Shown piece after piece: positions 49,940 to 58,897 of a DNA stretch of 64,000 nucleotides. The DNA lies in NCBI RefSeq assembly GCF_006152115.1, contig NZ_VDFU01000004.1:186001-250000 (forward strand), in the 5' to 3' direction. The stretch's first letter is position 1; every line of letters begins with the position of its first letter. The stretch is from Rubellimicrobium rubrum. GTDB taxonomy: Bacteria; Pseudomonadota; Alphaproteobacteria; Rhodobacterales; Rhodobacteraceae. Under the pieces are notes generated by a model. That model did not search any database. It worked only from the letters and a program-made list of their open reading frames with translations, and was not told the DNA's origin. A program made the translations under genes and the position numbers.

Positions 49940-50015
49940 GTTGCCGCAAGCGCAACGGCACGTCGAAACGATCACGGCCGGGTCCTCTCGGAGCTCGGCC
50001 GCAGGGAGGATAGAC

Positions 50016-51308
50016 ATGATGCTGAAACGCCGCCTTTGGGCGACGACCATGCTGATGGCCGGACTCGCGGGACAGGGAGCCCTGGCGCAGACTGTGCGGA
50101 TCGCAGAGCACCGTCAGGCCCGCATCGACGCGCTCGAGGCCGTGGTGCCGGCCATTGAGGAGGCCACGGGCATCGACATCGAGGTCGTCGAGTATCCCGG
50201 ACCCGACCGGGAATACGTGGCCAAGCTCATCACGGAGCTGCGCGCGGGCTCGGGGCCTGACGTCTTCTCGCTGCCGGGCAGCGACGTCGTGGACTTCGCC
50301 ACCGCCGGCTATCTGGTGGACCTCACCGAGGACATCCAGGCCTCGGAGGCCTGGGGGCAGTTCTTCCCCGTCGCGCAGCAGCTGGCAGCCGACGCCGAGG
50401 GGCGCATCTTCGTGACGCCCACCATGCTGGCGGCACAGCAGCTCTATTTCCGCCGCGACGTGCTGGAGGAGGCCGGGATCTCGACCGAGCAGCCCCAGAC
50501 CTGGGACGAGCTCCTGCAGCGGGCGATCGACGCCAAAGCGGCGACCGGCGCCTACGGCCTTCTCATGCCCATGGGCCTGACCTGGGGCGGGGGCGCCTTC
50601 AACGAGGGATTCTTCCACCTGCTCGCGGGCTCCTCGACGCCGCAACTCGTCACCGAGGATGGCAAGCTCGCGCTCAACAGCGAGGGCGTACTCGAGGTCA
50701 TGGGCTTCTACGAGCAGCTCGTGGCCAACGACCTCCTGCCGGTGGATCCGCTGCTCGGGCCCGACCCCTGGACCATACCCAAGTATGAGATGTTCCCGTC
50801 GGGCGAGCTCCTGATCACCACCTGCGGCTCGTGGTGCTACATCTTCGACTGGGGTCCCCAGAGCAGCAATCCGATCCCCGACGTGACGGAGGCGGTCGGG
50901 ACTTGGGCGGTGCCCGGGCGCGAGGGCGGGCTCCACGTCCTGGTCAGCCTCAACCATCCCTGGGCCGTCAACGCCAACGCCGCGGACGCAGAAGCGGCGC
51001 GGCAGGTCGTCATGGCCATGGCCTCCGTGGACCTGATGACGAGCTACGCCGCCAACGAGGGCAACCTCCCCGCCCGGCGCGACGCCGCAGAGGATCCGGG
51101 GTTCCAGGAGCTCACCGCCCTCGTGCAGGTCATGGGCGGACTCGAGAATGGCACCTTCGTGGCCTCGGCCCCGGGTTTCTCCGTGGTGGCGGAAGGCGTG
51201 GCGCGTGCCACCGAGGCGCTCCTTCTCAAGCAGGCCGACGCTGCGGGCGCGCAGGCCATCCTGGTGGACTACGTGTCGAGCGCCCTGGGCCCCGACGCCA
51301 TCGAATGA
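50016..51308 (+). CDS. CUT1 ABC transporter sugar-binding protein (thu-like operon)
   Basis: A 430-residue solute-binding protein family 1 member. Signal peptide with cleavage after GALA near residue 24. Mature segments: RIAEHRQARIDALEAVVPAIEE, GSGPDVFSLPGSDVVDF, TWDELLQRAIDAK, GTWAVPGREGG. GGGAGGAT lies five bases before the ATG. It is the first gene of an eight-gene plus-strand operon. Confidence 0.9.
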   Translation: MMLKRRLWATTMLMAGLAGQGALAQTVRIAEHRQARIDALEAVVPAIEEATGIDIEVVEYPGPDREYVAKLITELRAGSGPDVFSLPGSDVVDFATAGYLVDLTEDIQASEAWGQFFPVAQQLAADAEGRIFVTPTMLAAQQLYFRRDVLEEAGISTEQPQTWDELLQRAIDAKAATGAYGLLMPMGLTWGGGAFNEGFFHLLAGSSTPQLVTEDGKLALNSEGVLEVMGFYEQLVANDLLPVDPLLGPDPWTIPKYEMFPSGELLITTCGSWCYIFDWGPQSSNPIPDVTEAVGTWAVPGREGGLHVLVSLNHPWAVNANAADAEAARQVVMAMASVDLMTSYAANEGNLPARRDAAEDPGFQELTALVQVMGGLENGTFVASAPGFSVVAEGVARATEALLLKQADAAGAQAILVDYVSSALGPDAIE

Positions 51309-51369
51309 CTCCCGCTCCGGGGCCGGCAACGGCTCCGGGCTGTCCCAACCCCTCAAGGCTGTCCCGCAC

Positions 51370-52254
51370 ATGTCGGCACGCTTCCAGCGGCGCGAGGCCC
51401 TGCGAAACCGGGCGCTCCTATTGCCTTCGGCGCTTCTTCTCCTGGTCTTCGTGATCTACCCCGCGGGAGTCGCGGTCTGGACCAGCCTGACGAACGAGGC
51501 CATGACCGGGCCGGGCGCGCTCAACCCCCGCTTCGTGGGCCTGGGGAATTACCGACGACTCCTGGCAGACGGCAGCTTCTGGAGCTCGCTTGCCGTGACC
51601 TTCTGGTTCGTCCTGGGGTCGGCTGTGATCGGACAGTTCGTGCTGGGGCTCCTGTCCGCGATCCTGCTTCAGCGGCCTTTCACCGGCCGCATGCTCCTCA
51701 ACGCCATCATCCTGATGCCGAACGCCGTCCCGGAGGTGGTCGCGGCCTTCATCTGGGCCTCCATGCTGGCCGCGGGCGACTATGGAACCCTCAACAACGT
51801 GGTGGCCTGGTTCGGTGTGGAGCCGCAGCGCTGGCTGACCACGTTCCCCCTCACGATGATCATCGTGGTCAACACTTGGCGTGGCATCGGCTTTGCCATG
51901 ATCCTGATGACCTCGGGGCTCGCCGCCATCCCGTCCGACCTCTACGAGGCCGCGCGCATGGACGGGGCCAACCGGTGGCAGCGCTTCCGCCGCATCACCC
52001 TGCCGCTTCTGGTGCCCACCGTCTTCCTCTACCTGCTGGTCTCGACGGTCTCAACGATCGCCATCTTCGGACTGATCTTCGCCCTGACCCGAGGTGGGCC
52101 GGCGGGAGCGACCGAGATCATCGGGATCTACATCTACAACCAGTCCTTCAACTCCTACCAGCTGGGCTACGGCTCAGCCGTGGCGGTGGTCGCGCTTCTC
52201 ATCTCCCTGGGAGTGGGCCTGCTCTATGTGCGCGCCCTCAAGGTGGACGTATGA
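51370..52254 (+). CDS. CUT1 ABC transporter permease (MalF type)
   Basis: A 294-residue inner-membrane permease with six hydrophobic segments; the EAA loop is YEAARMDGANRWQRFRRITLP. It starts 61 bases after the binding protein gene and overlaps the next permease (ATGA). Confidence 0.9.
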   Translation: MSARFQRREALRNRALLLPSALLLLVFVIYPAGVAVWTSLTNEAMTGPGALNPRFVGLGNYRRLLADGSFWSSLAVTFWFVLGSAVIGQFVLGLLSAILLQRPFTGRMLLNAIILMPNAVPEVVAAFIWASMLAAGDYGTLNNVVAWFGVEPQRWLTTFPLTMIIVVNTWRGIGFAMILMTSGLAAIPSDLYEAARMDGANRWQRFRRITLPLLVPTVFLYLLVSTVSTIAIFGLIFALTRGGPAGATEIIGIYIYNQSFNSYQLGYGSAVAVVALLISLGVGLLYVRALKVDV

Positions 52255-53153
52255 GCGCGCCGGGCGACGCCTCTGCAGGCGACGGGGCTGCGCGCGCGGG
52301 CCTTCTCGCCCTCATCGCGCTCTACTGCGCGGCTCCCTTCCTGTGGCTTGCGCTTGCGGCGTTCGATCCCGATGCGAGGCTCTTCCTGCAGTGGCCCGAG
52401 ACGGTGTCGTTCTCGAACTTCCGCCGCGCCTTCGTCGAGGAGGACGGCCTGCTGTGGCTCCTCAACTCGCTTGTCGTCTGCGGCCTCGCCACCCTCCTTG
52501 TGGCCGTGCTGGCGGGCTTCGGCGGCTACGCGCTGTCGCGCACCCGCGCTCGGTGGAAGCGGCCTTTCCTTTACTCGATCATCCTGATCCGGGTTATTCC
52601 GCCCACTGCGCTGATCGTGCCCCTCTACAAGGTGATGCTCACCGCCAACCTGTCGGTGAACGCCGCCGTGCGCGCCGTCCTGCCCTCCGACTGGGTCCGG
52701 CCCGCCATGCGCATGGTGGGCTTCATCGACGGCTACCTTGGATTGATCCTGCTCCTGGCCACGCTCCAGCTCCCGCTGGCGCTCTGGATCATGAAGACCT
52801 TCTTCGACGCGATCCCGCGCGAGTTCGAGGAAGCGGCCATCATGGACGGAGCGGGGTTCGGCAAGAGGCTGCGCCGCGTCCTTCTGCCCCTTGCCATGCC
52901 GGGGCTCGCGGCCTCGGGCCTGTTCGCCTTCATCGCCTGCTGGGGCGACTTCCTCCTGCCGCTGACCTTTATCTCGTCCCCGGAGCTCCGGATGCTTCCC
53001 TTGGGCCTTTACAGCGCCTTCATGCGCTCCGACCAGGTCGACTACGGCCTCCTTGCCGCCATCGCTGTCGTCTACACGCTACCCGCGATTCTCGCCTTCG
53101 CTCTGGCGCGGCGCCTTCTCGTGCAGACCTTCAGCGGCGGACTGAAAGGGTAG
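52251..53153 (+). CDS. CUT1 ABC transporter permease (MalG type)
   Basis: A 300-residue inner-membrane permease with six hydrophobic segments and the EAA loop FEEAAIMDGAGFGKRLRRVLLP. A segment of about 25 residues (SVNAAVRAVLPSDWVRPAMR) between helices 3 and 4 is longer than in most relatives. Start overlaps the preceding stop. Confidence 0.9.
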   Translation: MSAPGDASAGDGAARAGLLALIALYCAAPFLWLALAAFDPDARLFLQWPETVSFSNFRRAFVEEDGLLWLLNSLVVCGLATLLVAVLAGFGGYALSRTRARWKRPFLYSIILIRVIPPTALIVPLYKVMLTANLSVNAAVRAVLPSDWVRPAMRMVGFIDGYLGLILLLATLQLPLALWIMKTFFDAIPREFEEAAIMDGAGFGKRLRRVLLPLAMPGLAASGLFAFIACWGDFLLPLTFISSPELRMLPLGLYSAFMRSDQVDYGLLAAIAVVYTLPAILAFALARRLLVQTFSGGLKG

Positions 53154-53157
53154 GAGC

Positions 53158-54246
53158 ATGGCTAGGATCGAACTGAAGAACGTCCGCAAGAGCTTTGGCG
53201 GCCTTGAGGTGATCAAGGGCGTGGACATGCGCATCGAAGACGGCGAGTTCGCCGTCTTCGTAGGCCCCTCGGGTTGCGGAAAGTCGACTCTCCTGCGGAT
53301 GATCGCGGGGCTCGAGACCATCACCTCGGGCTCCTTTGTCCTGGACGGACGCGAGATGAACGACGTGGCGCCCGACAGGCGGGGTATCGCCATGGTCTTC
53401 CAGTCCTACGCCCTTTACCCGCACATGACCGTGGCCGAGAACATGGGGTTCTCGCTGGAGGTCCAGGGCCGACCCCGCGCCGATATCCGCCGCGAGGTCG
53501 AGGCCGTGGCCGAGCGTCTCCAGCTCACCCCGTTGCTCGACCGCCGCCCCCAGGAGCTGTCTGGCGGGCAGCGCCAGCGCGTGGCCATCGGGCGCGCCAT
53601 CATCAAGTCGCCCGCCGTTATCCTTTTCGACGAGCCCCTGTCCAACCTCGACGCGGGGCTGCGCGTGCAGATGCGCTCGGAACTGCAGACGCTCCACCGC
53701 ACCACGCGGGCCACCATCGTCTACGTCACCCACGATCAGGTCGAGGCCATGACGCTCGCCGACAAGATCTTCGTCCTGAAAGAAGGAAATGTCATGCAGG
53801 CCGACCATCCGATCGGGCTCTACGACGCGCCCGCCAACGCCTTCGTGGCCCAGTTCATCGGCAGCCCCCGCATGAACATCTTCGACGCCCTAGTCGAGAG
53901 GGTAGACACCGGCGAGGCGACGCTCCGGTTTGGGCAGGGCTGGCGGCTCGCCCTGACTGACACGGCTGACGTGGCGGCGGGCGACCGAATACGCCTCGGT
54001 ATCCGCCCCGAGCACCTGTCCCTGTCGGACGCGGGCGAGGTCGAGGCCTCCGTCATCATCGCCGAGCGACTGGGGATGGAGACCTACATCTCCTTCGACG
54101 CTGGCGGGAGCGACCCCGCCGTCGCCCGCGTCGCGGGTGATCACGTGATCGAGCCCGGCGCCCGCGTGCGGCTGGCCATCGACCGGCAGTCCTGCCGCCT
54201 CTTCGACGCCTCGGGCCGCGCGCTTTACCGGAGGGCCGCCGCATGA
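53158..54246 (+). CDS. CUT1 ABC transporter ATP-binding protein (MalK/UgpC type)
   Basis: A 362-residue ATPase. Walker A GPSGCGKST at 36-44, VFQSYALYPHMTVAENM, LSGGQRQRVAIGR, Walker B ILFDEPLSNLDAGLR, VYVTHDQVEAMT, and a C-terminal domain with LGIRPEHL. It lies 4 bases after the permease, with GGAG in the gap, and overlaps the Gfo/Idh start (ATGA). Confidence 0.92.
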   Translation: MARIELKNVRKSFGGLEVIKGVDMRIEDGEFAVFVGPSGCGKSTLLRMIAGLETITSGSFVLDGREMNDVAPDRRGIAMVFQSYALYPHMTVAENMGFSLEVQGRPRADIRREVEAVAERLQLTPLLDRRPQELSGGQRQRVAIGRAIIKSPAVILFDEPLSNLDAGLRVQMRSELQTLHRTTRATIVYVTHDQVEAMTLADKIFVLKEGNVMQADHPIGLYDAPANAFVAQFIGSPRMNIFDALVERVDTGEATLRFGQGWRLALTDTADVAAGDRIRLGIRPEHLSLSDAGEVEASVIIAERLGMETYISFDAGGSDPAVARVAGDHVIEPGARVRLAIDRQSCRLFDASGRALYRRAAA

Positions 54247-55253
54247 CCCTGCGCCTTGCCGTCATCGGTTGCGGCCTCAAGGCCGCCGACTACGCCCGCT
54301 CTTGGATGACCTCGCCCGAGGCGCCCGAGGTGTTGGCCCTGACCGATCCCTCGGCCGAGGCGGTGGAGCGCTACGCCGGGATCGTGCGGAGCGCCGGAGG
54401 CGCGCCGCCGCGTGTCCACCCCGACGCGCGGGCGCTGCTGGCGGCGGAGGCGGGCCAGGTGGACGCGGTCTACGTAAGCACCCCGCATGCCTTTCATGCC
54501 GGAATCGCGCAGGCGGCGCTCGACACCGGGCTCGACGTCCTGCTCGAAAAGCCCATGGCGCTCTCCGCCGAGGAGGCTCGATCGATCCTGGACGCGTGCC
54601 GGCGTTCGGGGCGCACCGTGGTGGTCGCCTACCAGGCGTCGCTCTCGCCGCTTCTCGCCCGCCTGCGCGAGCGGGCGGCCGCGGGCGAGTTCGGCGCGCT
54701 CCTATCGGTCTCGGGCGAGGTTTGGGAGAACTGGGAGGATCGCTACCGCGGCGGCTGGAAGCAGGTGCCGGCCCTCTCGGGCGGCGGCTTCCTGTTCGAC
54801 ACCGGGTCGCACCTGATGAACGCGGTCGTGGTTCTCTCAGGCCGGGGCTACGAGGCGGTGGCCGCGCGCCTCCAGCCGGAGGACAGCGATCTCGACCTCA
54901 CGGGTTCGCTCCTGGGTGCGCTCGAGGGCGGGGTCCCCGTGGCTCTCACCTTCTGCGGCCGGACCATTCCGGGATGCGAGTCCGCCCTGACCCTGTTCTT
55001 CGAGCGGGCCATCCTGCGGGCGGATATCTGGGGCAAGTGGGCCGAGCTTCGCCCGGCCGACATGGATCCCATCCGCGAGACCGCCGGCGAGGACAAGGGC
55101 GCCGTGCTGTCCACCTTCCAGGCCGTGCGGCGCGGCGAGATCGTCAATCCATCTTCGCCCGAGCGCAGCCTCCACTTGGCCGAGCTTTGGGACCTCGTGA
55201 AGCAATCCTCCCGCGGAGGCGCCGTCCCGCTGCCTCTGACCACCCGACCCTGA
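54243..55253 (+). CDS. Gfo/Idh/MocA-family oxidoreductase (ThuB-like position)
   Basis: A 336-residue NAD(P)-dependent sugar dehydrogenase: Rossmann start LRLAVIGCGLKAADYA, catalytic EKPMALS near 101, and GGGFLFDTGSHLMN with the conserved Asp and His. It directly follows the transporter genes and precedes a ThuA gene, the gene set seen in the rhizobial thuEFGKAB trehalose operon, where ThuB is a dehydrogenase of this family and 3-keto sugars are formed. The substrate here is not proven. Confidence 0.86.
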   Translation: MTLRLAVIGCGLKAADYARSWMTSPEAPEVLALTDPSAEAVERYAGIVRSAGGAPPRVHPDARALLAAEAGQVDAVYVSTPHAFHAGIAQAALDTGLDVLLEKPMALSAEEARSILDACRRSGRTVVVAYQASLSPLLARLRERAAAGEFGALLSVSGEVWENWEDRYRGGWKQVPALSGGGFLFDTGSHLMNAVVVLSGRGYEAVAARLQPEDSDLDLTGSLLGALEGGVPVALTFCGRTIPGCESALTLFFERAILRADIWGKWAELRPADMDPIRETAGEDKGAVLSTFQAVRRGEIVNPSSPERSLHLAELWDLVKQSSRGGAVPLPLTTRP

Positions 55254-55267
55254 AGGACGATCGATCC

Positions 55268-56023
55268 ATGACGAACCCCATCCGTGTCACCATCTGGAAC
55301 GAAGGCTGGCACGAGAAGAACGAGGAGCGCATCCGTGCCGTCTACCCCCAGGGCATCCACGCGGCGATCGCGGAAGGCCTCGATGATCCGCGCATCGAGG
55401 TCCAGACGGCCACCTTCTTCGACCCCGACCTCGGACTCACGGACGAGGTCCTGGCCTCGACCGACGTCCTCTTCTGGTGGGGCCACGTCGTCCACAGGGA
55501 CGTGCCCGACGAACTCGTGAACCGGATCCAGGCGCGCGTCCTCGACGGGATGGGCCTGGTGGTCCTGCATTCCGGCCATCATTCGAAGATCTTCCAACGT
55601 CTGATGGGGACGAGCTGCAACCTGAGCTGGCGCGAGCACGAGGGCGGCGAGCGCGAGCGCGTCTGGTGCCTCGACCCGGCGCACCCCGTCGCCGAAGGAT
55701 GCCCCGAGTTCATCGAGATACCCCGGTCCGAGATGTACGGTGAGCCCTTCGACATCCCGCAGCCCGACCGCCTGGTTTTCGTGAGCTGGGTCGAGGGCGG
55801 CGAGGTCTTCCGGTCCGGCTGCTGCTACCATCGCGGACGGGGCCGCATCTTCTACTTCAGCCCCGGCCACGAGGCCTTCCCGATCTACTACCAGCCCGAG
55901 ATCCGGCGCGTGCTGACGAACGCCGCCCTCTGGTGCGCCCCCCTCCACGAGAGCGGCGTGCGTCTGGTCAACCGCCACCGCCCCGAGCCGCTCTCGCCCA
56001 TCGCGGCTGGGCCAGGGGCCTGA
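55268..56023 (+). CDS. ThuA-domain protein
   Basis: A 251-residue protein of the ThuA (trehalose utilisation) family with a class I glutamine amidotransferase-like fold. Segments: RVTIWNEGWHEKNEERI, DVLFWWGHVVHRDVPDE, GLVVLHSGHHSKIFQRLMG (the His-rich family motif), RGRIFYFSPGHEAFPIY. It lies 14 bases after the Gfo/Idh gene. ThuA proteins act with ThuB on keto-disaccharides. Confidence 0.86.
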   Translation: MTNPIRVTIWNEGWHEKNEERIRAVYPQGIHAAIAEGLDDPRIEVQTATFFDPDLGLTDEVLASTDVLFWWGHVVHRDVPDELVNRIQARVLDGMGLVVLHSGHHSKIFQRLMGTSCNLSWREHEGGERERVWCLDPAHPVAEGCPEFIEIPRSEMYGEPFDIPQPDRLVFVSWVEGGEVFRSGCCYHRGRGRIFYFSPGHEAFPIYYQPEIRRVLTNAALWCAPLHESGVRLVNRHRPEPLSPIAAGPGA

Positions 56024-56033
56024 GGAAACCCAC

Positions 56034-57086
56034 ATGGCCATCCGTCTTGCCATCGGCCAATTCAACGAGATCGCCGAGGAAAAGCTTCGCTTCGCAGCCC
56101 AGCTGGGCGTCGAAGGCATCCAGATGAACAACCCCATCCTGCCAGGGGAGCACCGGTGGGAGCAGGCGGACGTGCGCCGGCTCGTCGAACGGGTGGAGGC
56201 CCACGGCCTCCGCTTCGAGGCTATCGAGAACGTGCCCACGCACTTCTACCACAGGGCCATGCTGGGCCTGCCCGGCCGCGACGAGCAGATCGAGAACTAT
56301 CGCGCGACGATTCGCGCCGTGGCGCGCGCCGGAGTGCCGATCCTAGGCTATCACTTCATGCCGAACTCGGTCTGGACCACCTCGCGCGAACCTTTGGGCC
56401 GCGGCGGCGCGCTCGTGCGCCGCTTCGACCTGGCCGTGGTGGAAGCCGCCGGGAGCGATCCGGGCCGGCTCAGGCCTTTCCTGCCCACCCGGCTCGGCAC
56501 GCAGGCCTCGATGCCGCTGCGCAGCCCCGAGGAACCGCCGCTCGGCCCCGAGGAGATGTGGGCCAACTACGAGTATTTCATCCGGGCCGTGCTCCCGGTG
56601 GCCGAGGAGGAGGGAATCAGCCTCGCGCTCCATCCCGACGATCCGCCCGTGCCGATGCTGGGCGGAGTAGCGCGGATCTTCGACGGGCCCGACGGGCTGC
56701 GGCGCGCCCATGCCCTGGCTCAGGGCAGCCCTGCCTGGGCGCTCGACCTGTGCCTGGGCAGCCTGTCCGAGTCGCCCGGGGGCCACCGAGCGGTGATCGA
56801 TGCGATCCGCGAGTTCGGGCCGCGGGGCGCGATCGCCTATGTCCATTTCCGGGACGTGAAGGGTACCGTCCCCTGCTTCGACGAGTGCTTTATCGGCGAG
56901 GGCAATTTCGACCCGGCCGAGGCCATGGAGCTTCTCTGGACTTCGGGCTTCGATGGCTTCATCATCGACGACCACGTCCCCCTCATGGACGACGACACGG
57001 CCTGGTGCCATCGGGGTCGCGCTCATGCGGTGGGCTACCTCCAGGGTATGATCCGGATGCTGCAACTCCGCGACAGCCAGCGCTGA
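56034..57086 (+). CDS. Mannonate dehydratase-like protein (UxuA family)
   Basis: A 350-residue TIM-barrel enzyme of the UxuA family: MNNPILPGEHRWE, GYHFMPNSVW, LALHPDDPPVPMLGGVARI, WALDLCLGS, YVHFRDVKG, IIDDHVP. The Cys, His and Asp/Glu metal residues of UxuA appear in these motifs. It is about 40 residues shorter than E. coli UxuA. It would dehydrate a mannonate-like acid to a 2-keto-3-deoxy acid, linking the upstream sugar oxidation to the Entner-Doudoroff route. It lies 10 bases after ThuA. Confidence 0.82.
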   Translation: MAIRLAIGQFNEIAEEKLRFAAQLGVEGIQMNNPILPGEHRWEQADVRRLVERVEAHGLRFEAIENVPTHFYHRAMLGLPGRDEQIENYRATIRAVARAGVPILGYHFMPNSVWTTSREPLGRGGALVRRFDLAVVEAAGSDPGRLRPFLPTRLGTQASMPLRSPEEPPLGPEEMWANYEYFIRAVLPVAEEEGISLALHPDDPPVPMLGGVARIFDGPDGLRRAHALAQGSPAWALDLCLGSLSESPGGHRAVIDAIREFGPRGAIAYVHFRDVKGTVPCFDECFIGEGNFDPAEAMELLWTSGFDGFIIDDHVPLMDDDTAWCHRGRAHAVGYLQGMIRMLQLRDSQR

Positions 57087-57087
57087 G

Positions 57088-58155
57088 GTGTGTGTGCCAC
57101 TCGACATCCTGGTGGGCAGCTACAACAGTCGTGCCCCCATGAGCGATGCCGTTGCAGGTGTGCATCGGGTGCGCCTCGACCCCGAGGATCTCGCCACAGC
57201 CGAGGTCCGGCCGTGGGCAAAGGCGCGGGATCCCTCTTGGCTCGCGCGGGAGCCCGGCTCCATGGACGTGCTGGCCGCCGAGGAGCGGCCCGCATCGGAC
57301 GGCCCCCGGCTCCTTCGGCTGCGCCGGGACGGCACGGCCATGGTCCTGGCATTCCTGCCTGGCTCCCTGACCTGTCATCTGGCCGTGTCTCCGAATGGGC
57401 GGCTTGTGGCCGCCGCGCAATACGGCGACGGGTCCTTGGCCTTGGTCGACCTGTGGGACGGCACCACCCGCGTGGTCCAGCTTGCCGGCTCGGGCCCTGT
57501 CCGCGGCCGGCAGGACGGCCCGCATGCCCACTTCGTCCAATTCCAGGACGGGGGACGGACGCTCGCGGCCCTCGATCTCGGAAACGATGCCCTCCATCTC
57601 TTGGCGGTTGAGGAAGGGGGCCTATGGCCGGTTTCTCGACTGGCCCTTCCGCCGGGCTCGGGGCCGCGTCATCTCGCGGCCAGCGCCGATGGCAGCCGTC
57701 TCTACGTGGCCTGCGAGCTGGACGAGGGCGTACGGCTCGTGCGCCGGGCCGGCCGGGCCCTTGACCTGGGGCCGGTCGTTCATCCCTTTGGGGTCGCGCC
57801 GCAAGGAGCGGGGGCCCTTTCGGCCATCTGCCTTTCGCCGGATGAGCGGTTTCTGATGGTGGCCGGTCGCCGGCAGGCCGAGATCGCGGTGCTCCGCCTG
57901 GAGGCCGGGACGGGGGCGCCGCACCTCGCGGCCCGGCTTTCCACCGGGGGGCTCTGGCCACGAGACCTGGCCCTCGATCCCTCGGGGCAATGGCTGGTCG
58001 TCGCCAACGAACGATCCGGGACCCTCACGCTGTTTACGCGGGACCTAAGGTCGGGGTCGCTCGAACGCATCCCCGGAGCCGTCCCGGTCGCCCACCCGGC
58101 CTCGGTCCTGATCGATGCCGGGGCGGCTCCTGGCGGAACGGCGTCGATGCTGTAG
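57088..58155 (+). CDS. Lactonase-family beta-propeller protein (Pgl-like)
   Basis: A 355-residue seven-bladed propeller of the 6-phosphogluconolactonase (YbhE/Pgl) family: ILVGSYNS start, LTCHLAVSPNGRLVAAAQYGDGS, PHAHFVQFQDGGRTLAALDLGND, GPRHLAASADGSRLYVACEL, LSAICLSPDERFLMVAGR, WPRDLALDPSGQWLVVANE. The start is a GTG one base after the UxuA-like stop. It probably opens the sugar lactone made by the Gfo/Idh enzyme. Last gene of the operon, followed by an IS110 remnant. Confidence 0.83.
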   Translation: MCVPLDILVGSYNSRAPMSDAVAGVHRVRLDPEDLATAEVRPWAKARDPSWLAREPGSMDVLAAEERPASDGPRLLRLRRDGTAMVLAFLPGSLTCHLAVSPNGRLVAAAQYGDGSLALVDLWDGTTRVVQLAGSGPVRGRQDGPHAHFVQFQDGGRTLAALDLGNDALHLLAVEEGGLWPVSRLALPPGSGPRHLAASADGSRLYVACELDEGVRLVRRAGRALDLGPVVHPFGVAPQGAGALSAICLSPDERFLMVAGRRQAEIAVLRLEAGTGAPHLAARLSTGGLWPRDLALDPSGQWLVVANERSGTLTLFTRDLRSGSLERIPGAVPVAHPASVLIDAGAAPGGTASML

Positions 58156-58897
58156 TCGCCCGCGGCGGTCTCGATCCGCCGAAGTGGGTTTACGTGAACC
58201 CACAGCGGAGACGTCGATGGACGAAGTCAGCGTGATCGTTCTGGATCCGGCCAAACATGTGTTCCAGCTCCACGAGGCGGATGCATCGGGCGGGCTGTGA
58301 TCGGCAAGCAACTCCGGCGCGCACAGGTGCTGGAGTTCTTCGGCCGGCAGCCCCGGTGTGTGGTTGCCGTGGACGCCTGCGGCGGCGCGCACTTCTGAGG
58401 CCGCGAGTTGGCCGGGCTGGGGCACGGGGTGCAGGTGATCCCGCCCGCGTACGTGAAGCCCTTTGTGAAGCTTCACCATAGCGATGCTGGGTCTCGGGAA
58501 GTGATCAAGGAGACGGTCGAGCTCGGGACGGTGGCAGAGCGATCCGCTGATCCTGTCTGCGGACACACGGTCCGCTCCGGACGCTTTCAAAGCGTCGGGT
58601 TGTGCGTATCAAGGCTCTGGCTGTCGTAGACCAGCGCGTAGCCGAGGATCTTGGACAAAACCCTCCTAGAACCCTTGAGGGTTCCGCCCTGGTCGACTCC
58701 TTGGTCCGGCTCTGCATGCCAGGTTGGAACAAAGACGACCGTTTCTGATCCCGCGAGGGACGGAAGGTCCTTGACTTGGGCGCTCTCCGAACTCCTCTCG
58801 ATGAAACCACGGGTGTTCCCAAGGCCGGCCCTGAAGCTCCCGCGCCATGGCTTCCTGTCCTCAAGGGCGCTTGTTTAAGGCTGGCCCGAGCATCCTC
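58156..58897. other. Intergenic region with an IS remnant
   Basis: About 740 bases with no intact gene. It contains a GTGGGTT/AACCCAC inverted repeat (58184-58203) just before the IS110 fragment, which may belong to the element's end. The part from 58490 to 58897 matches nothing recognised. Confidence 0.45.
58217..58485 (+). mobile_element. Decayed IS110-family transposase (N-terminal part)
   Basis: The frame from ATG 58217 reads MDEVSVIVLDPAKHVFQLHE and stops at TGA 58298. A shifted frame continues IGKQLRRAQVLEFFGRQP, then CVVAVDACGGAHF, a TGA at 58396 where relatives have Trp, then GRELAGLGHGVQVIPPAYVK. The D-x-AK, VxxEACGG-like and IPPxYVKPFVK motifs are those of the DEDD domain of IS110 transposases. 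One frameshift, one internal stop and loss of the rest show it is dead. Confidence 0.8.
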
